A DNA stretch of 64,000 nucleotides from Mytilus edulis. Lineage: Eukaryota; Mollusca; Bivalvia; Mytilida; Mytilidae. Positions within the stretch are counted from its first letter, which is position 1. Each line of letters begins with the position of its first letter. The stretch lies in contig NC_092350.1 in the NCBI RefSeq assembly GCF_963676685.1, forward strand, positions 3,399,486 to 3,463,485, given 5' to 3'. Positions 1-11,004 of this stretch are shown here, piece after piece. The position numbers were made by a program, and so were the translations under genes. The notes beneath the pieces are model-generated. The model saw only the letters and a list, made by a program, of their open reading frames with translations. It had not been told where the DNA came from and did no database searches.

Positions 1-224
1 TGTTCTTATGGGTTATTTTCTGATGTGATCGACAGGATTCAGTTTCAATTACTTTCAAGACTTTTATTTCTTGTTTATGAGCTATGTTCACACCGTTTAA
101 ATATTTGGAGTCTGAAGAACTGTCTACAATTAATTGGTTAACATAATCTGTTGTATGCACATAAAGAACTCGTTATCTGTTTTAGTACTCGGAAGTCTCT
201 GGTTGCAGATACTATAACCCTGAC

Positions 225-320
225 CTTGTATAACACCTGTTGTTATTACTTTGACCCGAGCTTGTATAACACATGTTGTTATTACTTTGACCCGAGCTTG
301 TATAACACCTGTTGTTATAT
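225..320. repeat. 36-bp minisatellite, about 2.7 copies
   Basis: A unit beginning CTTGTATAACACCTG recurs at 225, 261 and 297, giving an exact 36-bp period. The third copy is cut short. Single base changes separate the copies. No coding role is evident. Confidence 0.85.
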
Positions 321-440
321 AGAATGTTATTTTGTAGAGGTTAAGTATAATCATATTAATTTACGTTCTTTTGTCCAGTTTTCATCATAACAATGTATGT
401 TGTACTGACTCGCTGATCCATACAAGTCACAGTATAATAC

Positions 441-600
441 AAAAGAGGGACGAAAGATACTAAAGGGACAGTCAAACTCATAAATCGAAAATAAACTGAT
501 AACGCCATGGCTAAAAATGAAAAAGACAAACAGACAAACAATAGTACACATGACACAACATAGAAAACTAAAGAATAAACAACATGAACCCCAACTTAAG
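441..600 (-). repeat. 3'-terminal fragment of second Penelope-like family
   Basis: The stretch starting AAAAGAGGGACGAAAGATAC closely matches 25301-25450. There the same sequence runs straight into the 3' end of a Penelope-like RT frame on the minus strand, so this is most simply a detached 3' non-coding tail of that family. Only the tail is present here; no RT coding sequence precedes it. Confidence 0.55.
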
Positions 601-1618
601 CTCTGATCAAGAACTATCATCTCTAGCTGTTTAACATGAAAGCTACCATACGGTAGATACATTTCTTTGACCATCCCCTAAAAAAATTAGTTGTTTAGCT
701 TTTGCCCCAGATCGTTCCAATTCATTCGGGAAATGAACTATATAATCTTGAAAGGCTAGTGTTAGTGTTAATTTATTCGAACCATATCATCTTCCATAGA
801 TCTGTATACGTAATAATACCGTGAAAAGTTTCAGATTTTTCCTCAACGCTGTGTTGTTTTTATATAGAGACGTAACACCACTACTAACCGTGTATTGAAA
901 TAAACCAGGTCTACTAACCCCATATGGAACGGGGACCCAATTATTTCCCCCTTTACTTCAATGCAATTTTATCCAAATTGAGGGACAGATTTTTTATGCC
1001 CTATATTAGACTGTTAAATTTCAATTACTTTCTCATACTAGTAGCCCCCTTCATGATTCCTGGGAGAATTCTTGGAAGGCCATGACCGACATTTAAGAGA
1101 GCAATACTGTTTTGAGTATTTATAGGGTCATTTAATTAACTTCCTGGCTAAAATTGAAAATAAAATGTTGACCATTGACTCAGACAATCATCCACCCTAT
1201 ACATTTCAGAATCACTTAAAATTTAACAGAAGTTGAAAGTTTAATGAATACCATTTAGATATACTACATTTTTGAGCATCGTTTCATAATTTTCATCTCG
1301 GTACAATATCCAATTTAAAAGATGGTAGATTTATTAAGGGACTTCATTCGTGGGTACTGAATTGGTATCCTGTAACTGGGATCCTATTCCATATGAAATA
1401 AAAAGGAGCTCCACACGGTCGCTTTTAATCAATGATATTCCTAGCACTGTATAGGAAGAAGATAAAATGCTTACTGAAATTAACGATTCATCTTTTGAAT
1501 ACATCTATTGATGATTTGTGACTAAAAAAATCTTAAAAGCAGAGAAACAAACAGCTGTAGTACTGTCATTCAAAAATATATGCGTTGACATGAAATATCA
1601 TCTATATATATGGGATGT
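601..1618. other. No gene recognised
   Basis: AT-rich sequence without a persuasive reading frame, RNA gene or repeat structure on either strand. Confidence 0.5.
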
Positions 1619-1815
1619 TATGTGACTGTCATACAAGTGAGAGGTTTAGCTAGCCATACAACCAGGATTAATCCACCATTTGTACATAAGGAATTACCAA
1701 TACCAATACTGAAATATGACAGTTGTTTTCCATTCGTTTGACGTGTTTTAGCCTTTGATTTTGCCATTTGATAAGGGACTTTCCGATTTGAATTTTCCTT
1801 TGAGTTCGGTATATG
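1619..1815 (+). repeat. Dispersed repeat related to the Penelope-like terminal repeat
   Basis: Runs from GACTGTCATACAAGTGAGAG to a GAATTTTCC...GAGTTC block. The same order of words occurs inside both 617-bp terminal repeats of the Penelope-like element (about 10790-10985 and 23612-23805). This copy is diverged and stands alone, so it is a solo fragment or a non-autonomous relative. Other partial copies are at 29470-29600, 35647-35765 and 41525-41590. Confidence 0.7.
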
Positions 1816-1933
1816 TGTTACTCTACAGTTAAGATACCGTATTGCAAAAAATATATATAAATATGAACATAGTCTTATTTTAGTGTGCCTTGGTTTCTAT
1901 TATCGTCAAAGCAAATCATATTATACGTTACCA

Positions 1934-2330
1934 CAAAAGAGGGACGAAACATACCAAAGAGACAATCAAACCACAACTGGTGTGAACTCATGTTTGAGAA
2001 ACACACACGAAATCGACATTACAGAATACACATACTTACAAATCAACTGAACACTGTAGATAATTACTTAATGTGACACAAGGATAAAAGCAGCACGTTA
2101 CCAATATCGTATTTTTCTTTCTTTTTATAAATATAGCTTGGTAATGTTGCTTGGATTTGAATTCTAATTTATACAAAACGTATTACATCACGAACGAGAA
2201 CAATAAAGAAATCTTTACTGAAACGAAAGAAACCAAAAGGCAATTCAAACTCAAAGTCGAAAATAAACTGACAACTCGATGGCAAAAAATAAAAAGAAAT
2301 GGACAAAAACACTAACAACAGTATACAGAA
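1934..2330 (-). repeat. Two short tail fragments of the second Penelope-like family
   Basis: 1934-1975 and 2221-2310 each resemble parts of the AAAAGAGGGACGAAAG repeat at 441 and 25301, including the CTCGATGGC...AAAAA segment. They are short and diverged. The interval between them holds nothing else I recognise. Confidence 0.4.
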
Positions 2331-2370
2331 CGTAACTTAGTCGTCATCTGTGAAACAGATATTCCAAAAT

Positions 2371-2395
2371 CAAATCAAATCAAATCAAATCAAAT
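2371..2395 (-). repeat. LINE 3' microsatellite tail, (ATTTG)5 on the minus strand
   Basis: Five perfect CAAAT units on the plus strand lie immediately beyond the 3' untranslated region of the minus-strand LINE. They serve as the element's 3' terminal repeat. Confidence 0.85.
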
Positions 2396-2575
2396 ATTTT
2401 ATTATAGTCTCACCTCTCTACATGTACAATACAAACATGAACACAATATATATATACAACATGTTTTAATTAAAAGTACAAAACAATCTTAAAAACATTC
2501 GAGAGCCACTCTCAAAAGAGTTATGAGAGACTTTTACATAAAAAAGGACAGCTCGATAAAAATATAAAACATTTT

Positions 2576-5500
2576 TTATCTATATAAAACATTCTTCCTT
2601 TGAATTAAAATATCATGGCAGATTTTGGCCGAATAAAAACATAAATTTTTATTTGTAAATAAAAATATAAATTTTTCATCATCATTTAAGTCTAAAAAAT
2701 CAATATTAAAAGAAACTGCTCTAGTAAAAACCTCTTGTCTTGCCTGTGAATATAAAGGGCATTTAAGTAAAACATGTTTCTCATCTTCAATGAGTTTCTG
2801 TTGTATACATGAATCATTAAAACAAAATCTATTTTCACTTAAAACCCCTTCATATCTGCCTGTTTCTATTCTAATCGGCGCCACACCACATCGAAATTTA
2901 GCAAAGGCGCTTTTATATTTTCCTGGCATATGAACACTTAAATAATGTTCTTTATAATATTCTTGTTTAAATAATCTATATGTACGCAATTTACTGCGAT
3001 CATTTGTGTTTAAATCATTACACCATTTTCTCTTGTACATATCAAAAACATTACTTTCAATATTCTTAATATCATTTTTACTAAAAGTACAGTTTATATT
3101 ACAAAAATTTTCAATATTAAGTTCTCTAAATTTACTATGAACTCTAAAATTCCAGTTTTTAATTTTACTGTTACATATTCTATTTGCCCATAAAAACACT
3201 TTTTTATTAAGTCTGGTATCATTCATTTTCAAAAATCTTGACCAATTTCTAAAAATACATGACCATTGTTTAATAATACATGGCATCCAGCCCGTATCTC
3301 CATATAATGATAAATTTGGGGTATATTTACCAACACCCATAAAAAATCTCATGGCTCTATTTTTAATTGCATTAATACATGTAAACTCCCTAGCTCCCCA
3401 TATTGAGGCACCATATTCAATAACTGACATAACCAGTGTATCAAAAAGTTTTGTAAAAATTGAAAACTCAAAACCACCATTAGCTTTACTTTTGGCAATT
3501 AACAAACCTAATGCCCTACTGGCAGACTTAGCAACAGCTTTTGCCATATCTATATAATTCAAATATTCATTTAACACTAGTCCCAGATATGTATATTTTT
3601 CTACAATATCTATGCTATTATCATTAAACATAAATTGAAACTTTGTTCTTTGTACTGACTGGGGTCTAAAATGAACAATTTTTGACTTGCTTAAATTTAC
3701 AACAAGATCATTAGTGTTACACCATTGACTTAAAATGTCTAATATTTTTTGTAAATCTTTTTCATTATCACACATAAATACAATGTCATCTTCATATACA
3801 AGTACAGAAACAATATCATCATCAAGTTTTATGCCAACATTTAACCTCTTGACCTCATCAATAAGATCATTAATAAAAATATTGAACAAAAGAGGTGATA
3901 AAATGCACCCTTGCTTTAATCCTGACTTTACATTGAACCATTCTGTCATATGGCCATTTATTTTAACACATGACTGTACATTATTATAAATAGCATGTAA
4001 TGCTTTTAACATTTTCGAACTTATACCTAATGACTCAAGTTTGGTGAACAATAAGCCTCTATTAACCCAGTCATAGGCTTTTTTAAAGTCTATAAATGCA
4101 CAAAAAGTTGAAAGCTTTTTTAATTTTCTGCTTTCAATGATAGTTGTTAATGTATACAAATGGTCAATAGTGCTACGGTCTTTTCTAAAACCATTCTGTT
4201 CATCATTTAAACAATCTAAATCATCAAGCTTACTTGTAAGTCTAGCATTAAGTACTCCACAATAAAGTTTATATGATGACGGGGCTAAAGTTATTCCCCT
4301 ATATGACATAGGATCATGTGGGTCAGAAGTGGACGACTTTGGAATTGGCGTTATCATACCCTTACTCCACAAAGATGGAATTTTACCAGAATCATAACAA
4401 ATATTAAAAATACGTGTCAATGCATTCAAAGCAGTATTATTTTTAAACAATTCAACTTGAATATCATCTATCCCAGGTGATTTGCCATTTTTAGACAAAT
4501 TCAAAACTTTATAAACTTCATCTATTGAAATTACATTATCTAAAAATTCATCAAAAATAACCTGGTTTGAATTTAAGCTAATACTACTATGATTTTGGTT
4601 TAACATATCACAAAAACTATTCTTCCATGTATCTATTACTACATTTTGATTGTTACATAAGGAACCATCACTTAATTTTACTTCCATTGGTATATTGTTT
4701 TGACGTTCATTTCCCACACCAATTTTGCCGATCTTTCGCCAGAATTCTTTTGGGTTGCTGGCAGTGTTCATCAATTCTTCCTGCGACGAAAACCAATATT
4801 GACGTTTGGCTTTCTGGACACTTTTGTCAAACAGTTTTCTTTTTTCTACATATAAATGGCGTAAATTTTTACTGGTATTTCCTTTACATTTAGTCCAGAC
4901 TTTTTCTGCTTTACAAACATCGTTCCATAAAGTGCCTAAGTTGTCAGTCCACCATGGCTTCTGACATCGCCTAGGCTTATTGTTATTACTATTATATAAA
5001 ACAGTTTTACATGGTAATTTCTGTGACATCTCAGACTTCATCACTGTTACAAAGCTATCATACATGTCATCAATGGCAAATTGTGTCGTTTCACTATGTT
5101 CTAAGTAAGAAATAATATTATCAATACTAGTTATGATAGTGGGGTCACAAAGCCAGTCCTGTGGAATATTATCAGCGTTATATTTAACTTTTCTCACAGG
5201 CTCATGATCATTTAAACTAATATTATCAACAAAGTTAAAATTCAAGCTCATAGACCAAGTTAAAACTGAGTGATCTGGAACAATCCTACGCAGGTCAAAT
5301 TTATCCACCATACCAATGTTCTTAATTAGCTCAGTAGTTCTATGTACTGTGAAGTCACTGAAAGATTTTAATTGTTCATATGGTAGCACACAGTAGTCAA
5401 CCACACTTGAGCCTCTGGTTGATATGAAAGTATAGTCATTATGAAGCGAGTTACGACCATTCAATATACAACAGTTCACATCAATAAGGAAGTCGCAAAA

Positions 5501-6070
5501 GACACTGCCATACGAATTGTGCTGAAAGTCAACGATGTTCCGCTCCGGTAATTGATCTACTCCCTCTATAAAGTCAGAGAAGTCAGAACAGCGGCTATTC
5601 CAATCTCCACAAATATAAAATGCATGACCATTTGGTATCGTATAAATATGTGTCATAAGTGTCTCCATAAAATCATGGACGTTAACAGCTCGTGTTGAAT
5701 TCTCAGGTGGCAAATACACTGCACAAACATAGAATATATTCGACAAGCATAGTTTATCCTGTAGTTTTACCCATAAAATTCCATCTGTGACATCATTCAC
5801 AATTTCAATATTAAAGACATCTACAATTTCTTGGCGTATAAGAAATCCAACACCACCTGATCCACACTTCGCACGTATATGAATATTCTTACGGTTATGG
5901 CCGTACCATTTATAGCCTTTTATATTTATACTATTAGAATTTATTAAATGTGTTTCACCAATGCCCAATATATCCACATCAAGAGAATTAATACAGGCCA
6001 CTAAAAGATTATATTTATCACTTTTAAAATCATCATTCCAACCGTTTACATTCCAAAATCCGCATAAAAC
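2576..6070 (-). CDS. LINE ORF2: AP-type endonuclease plus reverse transcriptase
   Basis: The frame is open for about 1164 codons. At its N-terminus is an exonuclease-endonuclease-phosphatase domain: WNVNGW just after the ORF1 stop, then GETHL, GDWNSR, SVVDYC and PDHSVL, which are the metal- and phosphate-binding motifs. The RT follows with FIDFKKAYDWV, GLKQGCILSP and a YEDD box. The C-terminus has a Cys-Cys-His-Cys cluster (CFNDSC...HVLLKC). The product would nick target DNA and prime cDNA synthesis there. No ATG precedes the endonuclease: the frame follows the ORF1 TAG directly, and the first plausible non-ATG start is a GTG at 6001. Translation by readthrough or reinitiation is therefore inferred. 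YEDD in place of the usual F/YADD keeps both catalytic aspartates. Confidence 0.9.
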   Translation of the reverse strand, partial: VLCGFWNVNGWNDDFKSDKYNLLVACINSLDVDILGIGETHLINSNSINIKGYKWYGHNRKNIHIRAKCGSGGVGFLIRQEIVDVFNIEIVNDVTDGILWVKLQDKLCLSNIFYVCAVYLPPENSTRAVNVHDFMETLMTHIYTIPNGHAFYICGDWNSRCSDFSDFIEGVDQLPERNIVDFQHNSYGSVFCDFLIDVNCCILNGRNSLHNDYTFISTRGSSVVDYCVLPYEQLKSFSDFTVHRTTELIKNIGMVDKFDLRRIVPDHSVLTWSMSLNFNFVDNISLNDHEPVRKVKYNADNIPQDWLCDPTIITSIDNIISYLEHSETTQFAIDDMYDSFVTVMKSEMSQKLPCKTVLYNSNNNKPRRCQKPWWTDNLGTLWNDVCKAEKVWTKCKGNTSKNLRHLYVEKRKLFDKSVQKAKRQYWFSSQEELMNTASNPKEFWRKIGKIGVGNERQNNIPMEVKLSDGSLCNNQNVVIDTWKNSFCDMLNQNHSSISLNSNQVIFDEFLDNVISIDEVYKVLNLSKNGKSPGIDDIQVELFKNNTALNALTRIFNICYDSGKIPSLWSKGMITPIPKSSTSDPHDPMSYRGITLAPSSYKLYCGVLNARLTSKLDDLDCLNDEQNGFRKDRSTIDHLYTLTTIIESRKLKKLSTFCAFIDFKKAYDWVNRGLLFTKLESLGISSKMLKALHAIYNNVQSCVKINGHMTEWFNVKSGLKQGCILSPLLFNIFINDLIDEVKRLNVGIKLDDDIVSVLVYEDDIVFMCDNEKDLQKILDILSQWCNTNDLVVNLSKSKIVHFRPQSVQRTKFQFMFNDNSIDIVEKYTYLGLVLNEYLNYIDMAKAVAKSASRALGLLIAKSKANGGFEFSIFTKLFDTLVMSVIEYGASIWGAREFTCINAIKNRAMRFFMGVGKYTPNLSLYGDTGWMPCIIKQWSCIFRNWSRFLKMNDTRLNKKVFLWANRICNSKIKNWNFRVHSKFRELNIENFCNINCTFSKNDIKNIESNVFDMYKRKWCNDLNTNDRSKLRTYRLFKQEYYKEHYLSVHMPGKYKSAFAKFRCGVAPIRIETGRYEGVLSENRFCFNDSCIQQKLIEDEKHVLLKCPLYSQARQEVFTRAVSFNIDFLDLNDDEKFIFLFTNKNLCFYSAKICHDILIQRKNVLYR

Positions 6071-7210
6071 CTAACTACGACCACGGTATCCACGATTACT
6101 TTTATTTCCTCTTCCCCGTTCATTATATCCTCCTCTATTCATGCCGTTTGATTCCCTATTGATTTCCTCATTTTCTGGAATACGGGTTATATCACGTGAC
6201 TGACTATTTGCACTATCAACATTTTTGTTATGACCATATTTTCGGGATTTAAATTGAACACGACTACCTTTCACTTCAAGATTATCATTACCAATAGCAT
6301 TCACAATATTGCGAAGATTACTATTTAATATACGTTGGGCCAATGGAATAGAATTTTCCACAAACACATCCTTATAATTTCTAGAATTTTTTAATTCCCT
6401 TTTTTTATCCATCACTTTTCGCTTATCAGATGTAGAAGATAGGGATGCGATAATAACGCCACTTTTTCCCTCTCTAAATGACTTCTTGCGATCCGCTGAA
6501 ACAACTTTTACATCTTTTAAATGAAGCCCATCACGGATTAGACCATTAATTTTGTTTTCTACGTTTTCATTAGATGATTCTGGTATATTCCTAAATACAA
6601 TACGGCACTTTTCACTGTTATCTATATCCGTATTAGCCGAAGCTTGTTTAACTATATCCGCGTATGATTTTTCCATACATTCAACTTTTTCGGTGAAACC
6701 TTTAATTTCCGTCTGAAACTGTTTTTGAACCTTTTGAATTTCAATGGTAACTTTCTTGTCAATCATACTTGCTATTTGATTAGGTATATTATTTTCGAAA
6801 TCATCAATGCGTTTTGTAATCATCTCACAAAAATTGTTCATTGTACCTGCTAATCCCTTTACCAACGATTTCAATTCACCTAGCTCATTGTTCGTCGACT
6901 GACCTTGGCAATCGTTGTCCTTAAACTGGGCCATGTTTATTTCAGAATCATCTTGTAAAATATCTAGGTTAATCATGTCGTCACTAACTGGTTTAAGCTT
7001 CTTAACATTATCGGGTGTGTTTGAGTCATTTGATAAGTGCCTTTTGGTACGAATAATTTTATCGCATTCATCATAAATATATTTATTCATGTCAGAATGA
7101 ATATGTGCTGTTGTAGTTTTTATATTGTTCGAAGTCATCACTGATTGAACGTATGTATCTGCCGATTTACGGTTGAGTGGATCAAAAACGGCAAGGTCAA
7201 AGTTTTGCAT
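6071..7210 (-). CDS. LINE ORF1: RNA-binding chaperone-like protein
   Basis: 379 residues, with ATG at 7210 and TAG at 6073-6071. The N-terminal third is polar. Residues about 120-190 are rich in charged and hydrophobic heptads and could form a coiled coil. Residues about 205-300 begin with CRIVFRNIPESSNEN and look like the RRM-type fold of LINE ORF1 proteins. The last 30 residues are Gly/Arg/Asn rich (RGRGNKSNRGYRGRS) and probably bind RNA. ORF1 proteins of this kind coat the element RNA in a ribonucleoprotein particle. ORF2 continues in the same frame after the stop. Confidence 0.8.
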   Translation of the reverse strand: MQNFDLAVFDPLNRKSADTYVQSVMTSNNIKTTTAHIHSDMNKYIYDECDKIIRTKRHLSNDSNTPDNVKKLKPVSDDMINLDILQDDSEINMAQFKDNDCQGQSTNNELGELKSLVKGLAGTMNNFCEMITKRIDDFENNIPNQIASMIDKKVTIEIQKVQKQFQTEIKGFTEKVECMEKSYADIVKQASANTDIDNSEKCRIVFRNIPESSNENVENKINGLIRDGLHLKDVKVVSADRKKSFREGKSGVIIASLSSTSDKRKVMDKKRELKNSRNYKDVFVENSIPLAQRILNSNLRNIVNAIGNDNLEVKGSRVQFKSRKYGHNKNVDSANSQSRDITRIPENEEINRESNGMNRGGYNERGRGNKSNRGYRGRS

Positions 7211-7450
7211 TTAACCAAAAGTTTTTACAAATATATGCGCTAATAACGATCAACTATATTGTGATGGCGTGCCTCAAGAATACCAATAATGGATTTGGAA
7301 GTTTTACTGATCAATCAAACTTGTAGTTATTTAAGGAGAATCACATCTCAAATATAATATAGAAGACGAAAGCATCCAGTTTTTTAGTCTTATAAACAAC
7401 TGTAATCAACAATGTAACAAAATCATAGATACGTTTTATTCACAACAAAG

Positions 7451-8067
7451 CTAATAATTAACTCGACAACATGTGATATCATATCGTATACGATCATTAG
7501 CAGGAGAGTTTCTTTTTAACCTGAAGGATTGCAAAAAATTACCACTACTACAGGCAACTGTTTGTCTATCCAAATAAAAACTTTTTCTGTTACCTTCATC
7601 CGTGAAACTCGTGCTACTATCGTGACAGCTCAATCTTGATCGGGTTAGGTCACAACAATAGTATTCATATCGGTACTTGTTATGAGCACCATTTCTACTT
7701 AACTTGAAGTCGTTTACGAGACCATTAGAATTACATGCCACTCTCTGCCTTCCAGGTAAATTACCTTTCCTCCACCGTCTACAGTAAACCGATTGTTTAC
7801 TTTCCGTGTACTGCACGATGATCCGGTATGTTTACAGCATTTGTACTTGTAACGGATCTGATTTGGATCACTACCAGATCGCTCTAGTTTAAACATGTTC
7901 AGAACGTTACCAGATCCTCCACAATTAAGTCTCTGACGATCTAGAAAGACAGTATTTCCACCTCCTGCGTTACTCCAATCTGTGTATTTGTCCCAACATC
8001 CATAAGCGTTGTTTGCCAATAAGATTAGATATCCTAGACACTTCATCATACCCACAATGTTCAACAT
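7451..8067 (-). pseudogene. Frameshifted copy of secreted three-repeat Cys-rich protein
   Basis: Paralogue of the intact gene at 30667-31266, in opposite orientation. The ATG at 8067 lies just after a splice-acceptor-like CTTACAG, as in the intact copy. Then come a signal peptide ending near NAYG and three repeats, each with an LDRQ-like word, a Cys, an F-x-L-x-R segment, RY and a CC pair. Near 7758, in the second repeat, a single-base deletion relative to the intact paralogue shifts the frame. The first frame then stops at 7714, while the rest stays open in another frame to TAG at 7451. Either a real pseudogene or an assembly error; the rest of the sequence is well preserved. Confidence 0.75.
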
Positions 8068-8903
8068 GATGAAACTGTAAGAAATAAAAATAAACAAAAT
8101 ATCTTTTAAAATATCTTGAATAAATAATACTACAACAATGAGTTTGATGGTAAAAGTTAAAAAGTTTAAAAGAGAAGGTATAAAGTTGAATGTGAATGTT
8201 CCCTGAAAAAAATGTGTTTTATAATACCATTTAGAATAATAAATATATTATGTGATATGCCACTTTTACGTTATTTCAATCAAAATAATTATGGCTAGCG
8301 TAACCACTTAATATACACAAAATTCGTCTGATATAATAATTTTCTTGTTGGTAATGATGGTGCTATATATTCGTTCTTACTAGAATAACATTTTATGTTC
8401 AGAATTAATATCTTTTAACAACAACATTGAATCTTTATTTTAAATTCTGATATATGAAAATAAATTCTGTAGTATATTACAATAGTGAATAATACTTGTT
8501 TTCCAATTTATTGTAATTATGAGCTGACAGTAAATGACAAAAAGACAGTTAATTCTGTACATGTCAGGAATATTATGAACAAAATCAGACTGAATATGTT
8601 TTGCTTTTAAGCTTTGTTTGAAATAGATTTTTTTTCTTCTCTTTTTTAGGTTTGATATTATTTGATAATGAATGGTGTGACCATTCCAGTGACAAGGAGT
8701 TGAATGACTTTGAGTATTTATCTTTATGGAGGATAACAAACAGTATGAGAAGATGCTATCAAAATTTACATATAAACTTGTGAAAAAACTAAAAATAGAT
8801 ATGTACAAATTCATGAGTTCTTTTTATAGTTTTTATTTAGATTTTTTTATATTAAAAAGAATAAGTCTGCATAGTATTCTGGTCTTTATCTCTAGCATGA
8901 CGT
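8068..8903. other. Upstream flank and intron of the broken paralogue; no other gene
   Basis: The first 70 bases match, in reverse complement, the intron end before the intact paralogue (TTCAAGATATT...TTATTTTTATT...CTTACAG). Beyond that the sequence is AT-rich with no persuasive coding frame. Confidence 0.5.
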
Positions 8904-10190
8904 CTAGGAAGCATTTTTTGATCTTTTATTTGCATTGTTACGGGTTCCATCTTGTAATTGCTCGATTGGTGTCACTGGTGACTTTCCGATGCTACGTCCC
9001 GATTTTGATTTTCCTGGCGTATTGGCTTGTTTATTTTCATTTTTTCTTGTTGAACGGGATTCCTGATTTGTGACTTGCATAAATTGCGTCATTTGCGATT
9101 GACCCGTATTCCTACTTTGTTTGACATGATCACGATTAGCATGTTTGTTTGTTGAGCCTGATTTACGTGCTGGAAAAACTTTAGGTCTAGCTGCTGGTGG
9201 ATCAATTTTTTGTGACGCTGCATTTGTTTTGTCTGCAGTGGTAGTTGTGATGATTGACTGCGATTGGTCTATAGTGTAGTTTAGCAAGTCATCTGGTTGT
9301 GCATCACCTAATGTATATTGCGTCTCATCATCGTTTATGTCGTCATTGTTATCTGACTCTGAGTTTGACTGATGCGATTGATAATAACTAGTATCATCTT
9401 CATTATATTCTGCGTTGTTGTGCGATTACTGATATACTTTCGCCTTCAGCTGAATCAATTTTAGTGCAATCTATCTGTTTGTGTCCAGATTCACCACAAT
9501 TTCGACATTTCCAGTCATTTTGGCATTGTGAGGTGCGATGACCCAATTCCATGCATTTGCTACATTTTGCAATGCTGTCATTTTGACCTCTGTATAGCAC
9601 GGTTCCTCTATATTTACCGATGGGTATGTTTTTTGGGATCGGTTCCTCTAATGGACCTTTACATATTACGGTCTCCAGTTTGACAGTCAGTTAACATGTT
9701 GTCATATCGAAGTCGTTCTCTGAAATGTTTAATTATGACACATTTGTACCTATCCAGCACTCTTAGAATCTGTCCATCATCTGCTGAGAGAGGTATATCT
9801 TTGACACGAATCTTGATATCTGTTGAATTTTCATATGACCTAACTCTTGGATTTCTAGAGTAGACTAATACTTACCTTCCACGAAGTTCTAAGCCATTAT
9901 ACACTAAAAGTTCCCTCTATTTTTCGTCGTCTGAATATATCCGCCAAAGTCCACGGATTCTTTGTAGGCCTTTGATGCTTCGTTTTGGCACTACTTTATC
10001 AATAACTTCAAACATTTCGTTCGTAGTCAAGTATCATGGGATTTGTGATACTACCAAATAGATTGGATTCTTGAGAGAATACAGGTTTAACTGATGAGAT
10101 GAAATCAGATTCGTCAGACTTGGGGCCGTTTTTGAATGCATCAGCATAAGACGCCATATTGGGTTGTTCTTGAGTATTTGATTTTGTCAT
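8904..10190 (-). pseudogene. Decayed LINE ORF1 with two zinc knuckles
   Basis: Minus-strand protein similarity continues across several frames. It starts with ATG at 10190 (MASYADAFK near the N-terminus). A frame change near 10010 leads to EVIDKVVPKRSIKGLQRIRG. A TAG follows DDEK, then an RRM-like stretch with IKIRVKDIPLSADDGQILRV. Two CX2CX4HX4C knuckles (CSKCMELGHRTSQC and CRNCGESGHKQIDC, about 9475-9565) precede a polar C-terminal tail open from 9287 to 8904. The order of RRM-like domain then zinc knuckles is that of gag-like ORF1 proteins of non-LTR retrotransposons. No RT follows, so this is a detached and inactivated ORF1. Confidence 0.65.
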
Positions 10191-10384
10191 TGTTTATCTT
10201 TTACATCGAAATATTTTGTTGAACTAACAAAATTTTAAGTTGTATGTGATGTGAAATGTATAAAGGATCTAATCCAACACAATATTCATCTGTTTTACCG
10301 GATAAATCAAGTAAACTTCGTATAATTTTGCGGACAGTTTGCAAACCCGTTACCGTAGTCAGGGGTCGTAACTCCAAAAAACTC

Positions 10385-11001
10385 TTATTTTATTAATTAT
10401 TATTACTTTTACTGCTAAATCTGTTTTCTGTTATATCTACTTAACGTGACTCTGCATTTATGTATGCCGTCATACTTTGAACGACAAAATTATTTTTATG
10501 TCTACCTGAGCGAATTTCAAGCGCGCAAATTTACACCAGTACTGAAAACCTTCTATCCTTTATGGGTAGACTTTACACAGATAAATTAAGTCGTATAAGA
10601 AAAACAAAATGAGTATGTTAAATTTGATGTATGCCTTTTTGTGCTTCTTCGTTACATTTGTTGTTTTTATAGTGATATTAAGATGATAACACAATATTGA
10701 CTGCTGTACCCCTATTTTTGACATTTTTTACTCTTTGAGTATGTTTGTTTTGTTCATGCATCGTTGACAATGTAATGGAATTTGATACGACTGTCATACA
10801 AGTGAGAGATTTAGCTAGATATAAAACCAGGTTCAATCCACCATTTTCTACATTAGAGAATGCCTGTACCAAGTCAGGAATATGACAGTTGTTATCCATT
10901 CGTTTGATGTGTTTGGACTTTTGATTTTGCCTTTTGATTTTTGATTTTCCTTTTTGAATTTTCCTCGGAGTTCAGTATTTTTGTGTTTTTACTTTTTACT
11001 A
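10385..11001 (+). repeat. Left 617-bp terminal direct repeat of the Penelope-like element
   Basis: Aligned by eye with 23209-23825: same length, no gaps and about 10 substitutions (1.6 percent). It ends with TTTTTACTA just before the reading frame opens. It contains the widely dispersed GACTGTCATACAAGTGAGAG block. Confidence 0.85.
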
Positions 11002-11004
11002 CAA

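Larger units (their letters stand above)
2371..7215 (-). mobile_element. LINE-type non-LTR retrotransposon, near full length
   Basis: On the minus strand it carries ORF1 (nucleic-acid-binding protein), then ORF2 (endonuclease plus reverse transcriptase), a 3' untranslated region of about 180 bases and a (ATTTG)n tail in place of poly-A. Such microsatellite 3' tails mark elements that move by target-primed reverse transcription. Both ORFs are open over their whole length, so the insertion looks fairly young. The 5' end is not sharply defined; I place it just before the ORF1 start. I could not find a target-site duplication. EN type, RT and ORF1 layout suggest a CR1/L2/jockey-like relative, but clade assignment needs a tree. 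Confidence 0.9.

Noticed and set aside
10678..10899. 73-codon minus-strand frame in the terminal repeat
   Set aside because: It is a chance frame in a high-copy repeat; other copies are broken and no domain is evident.
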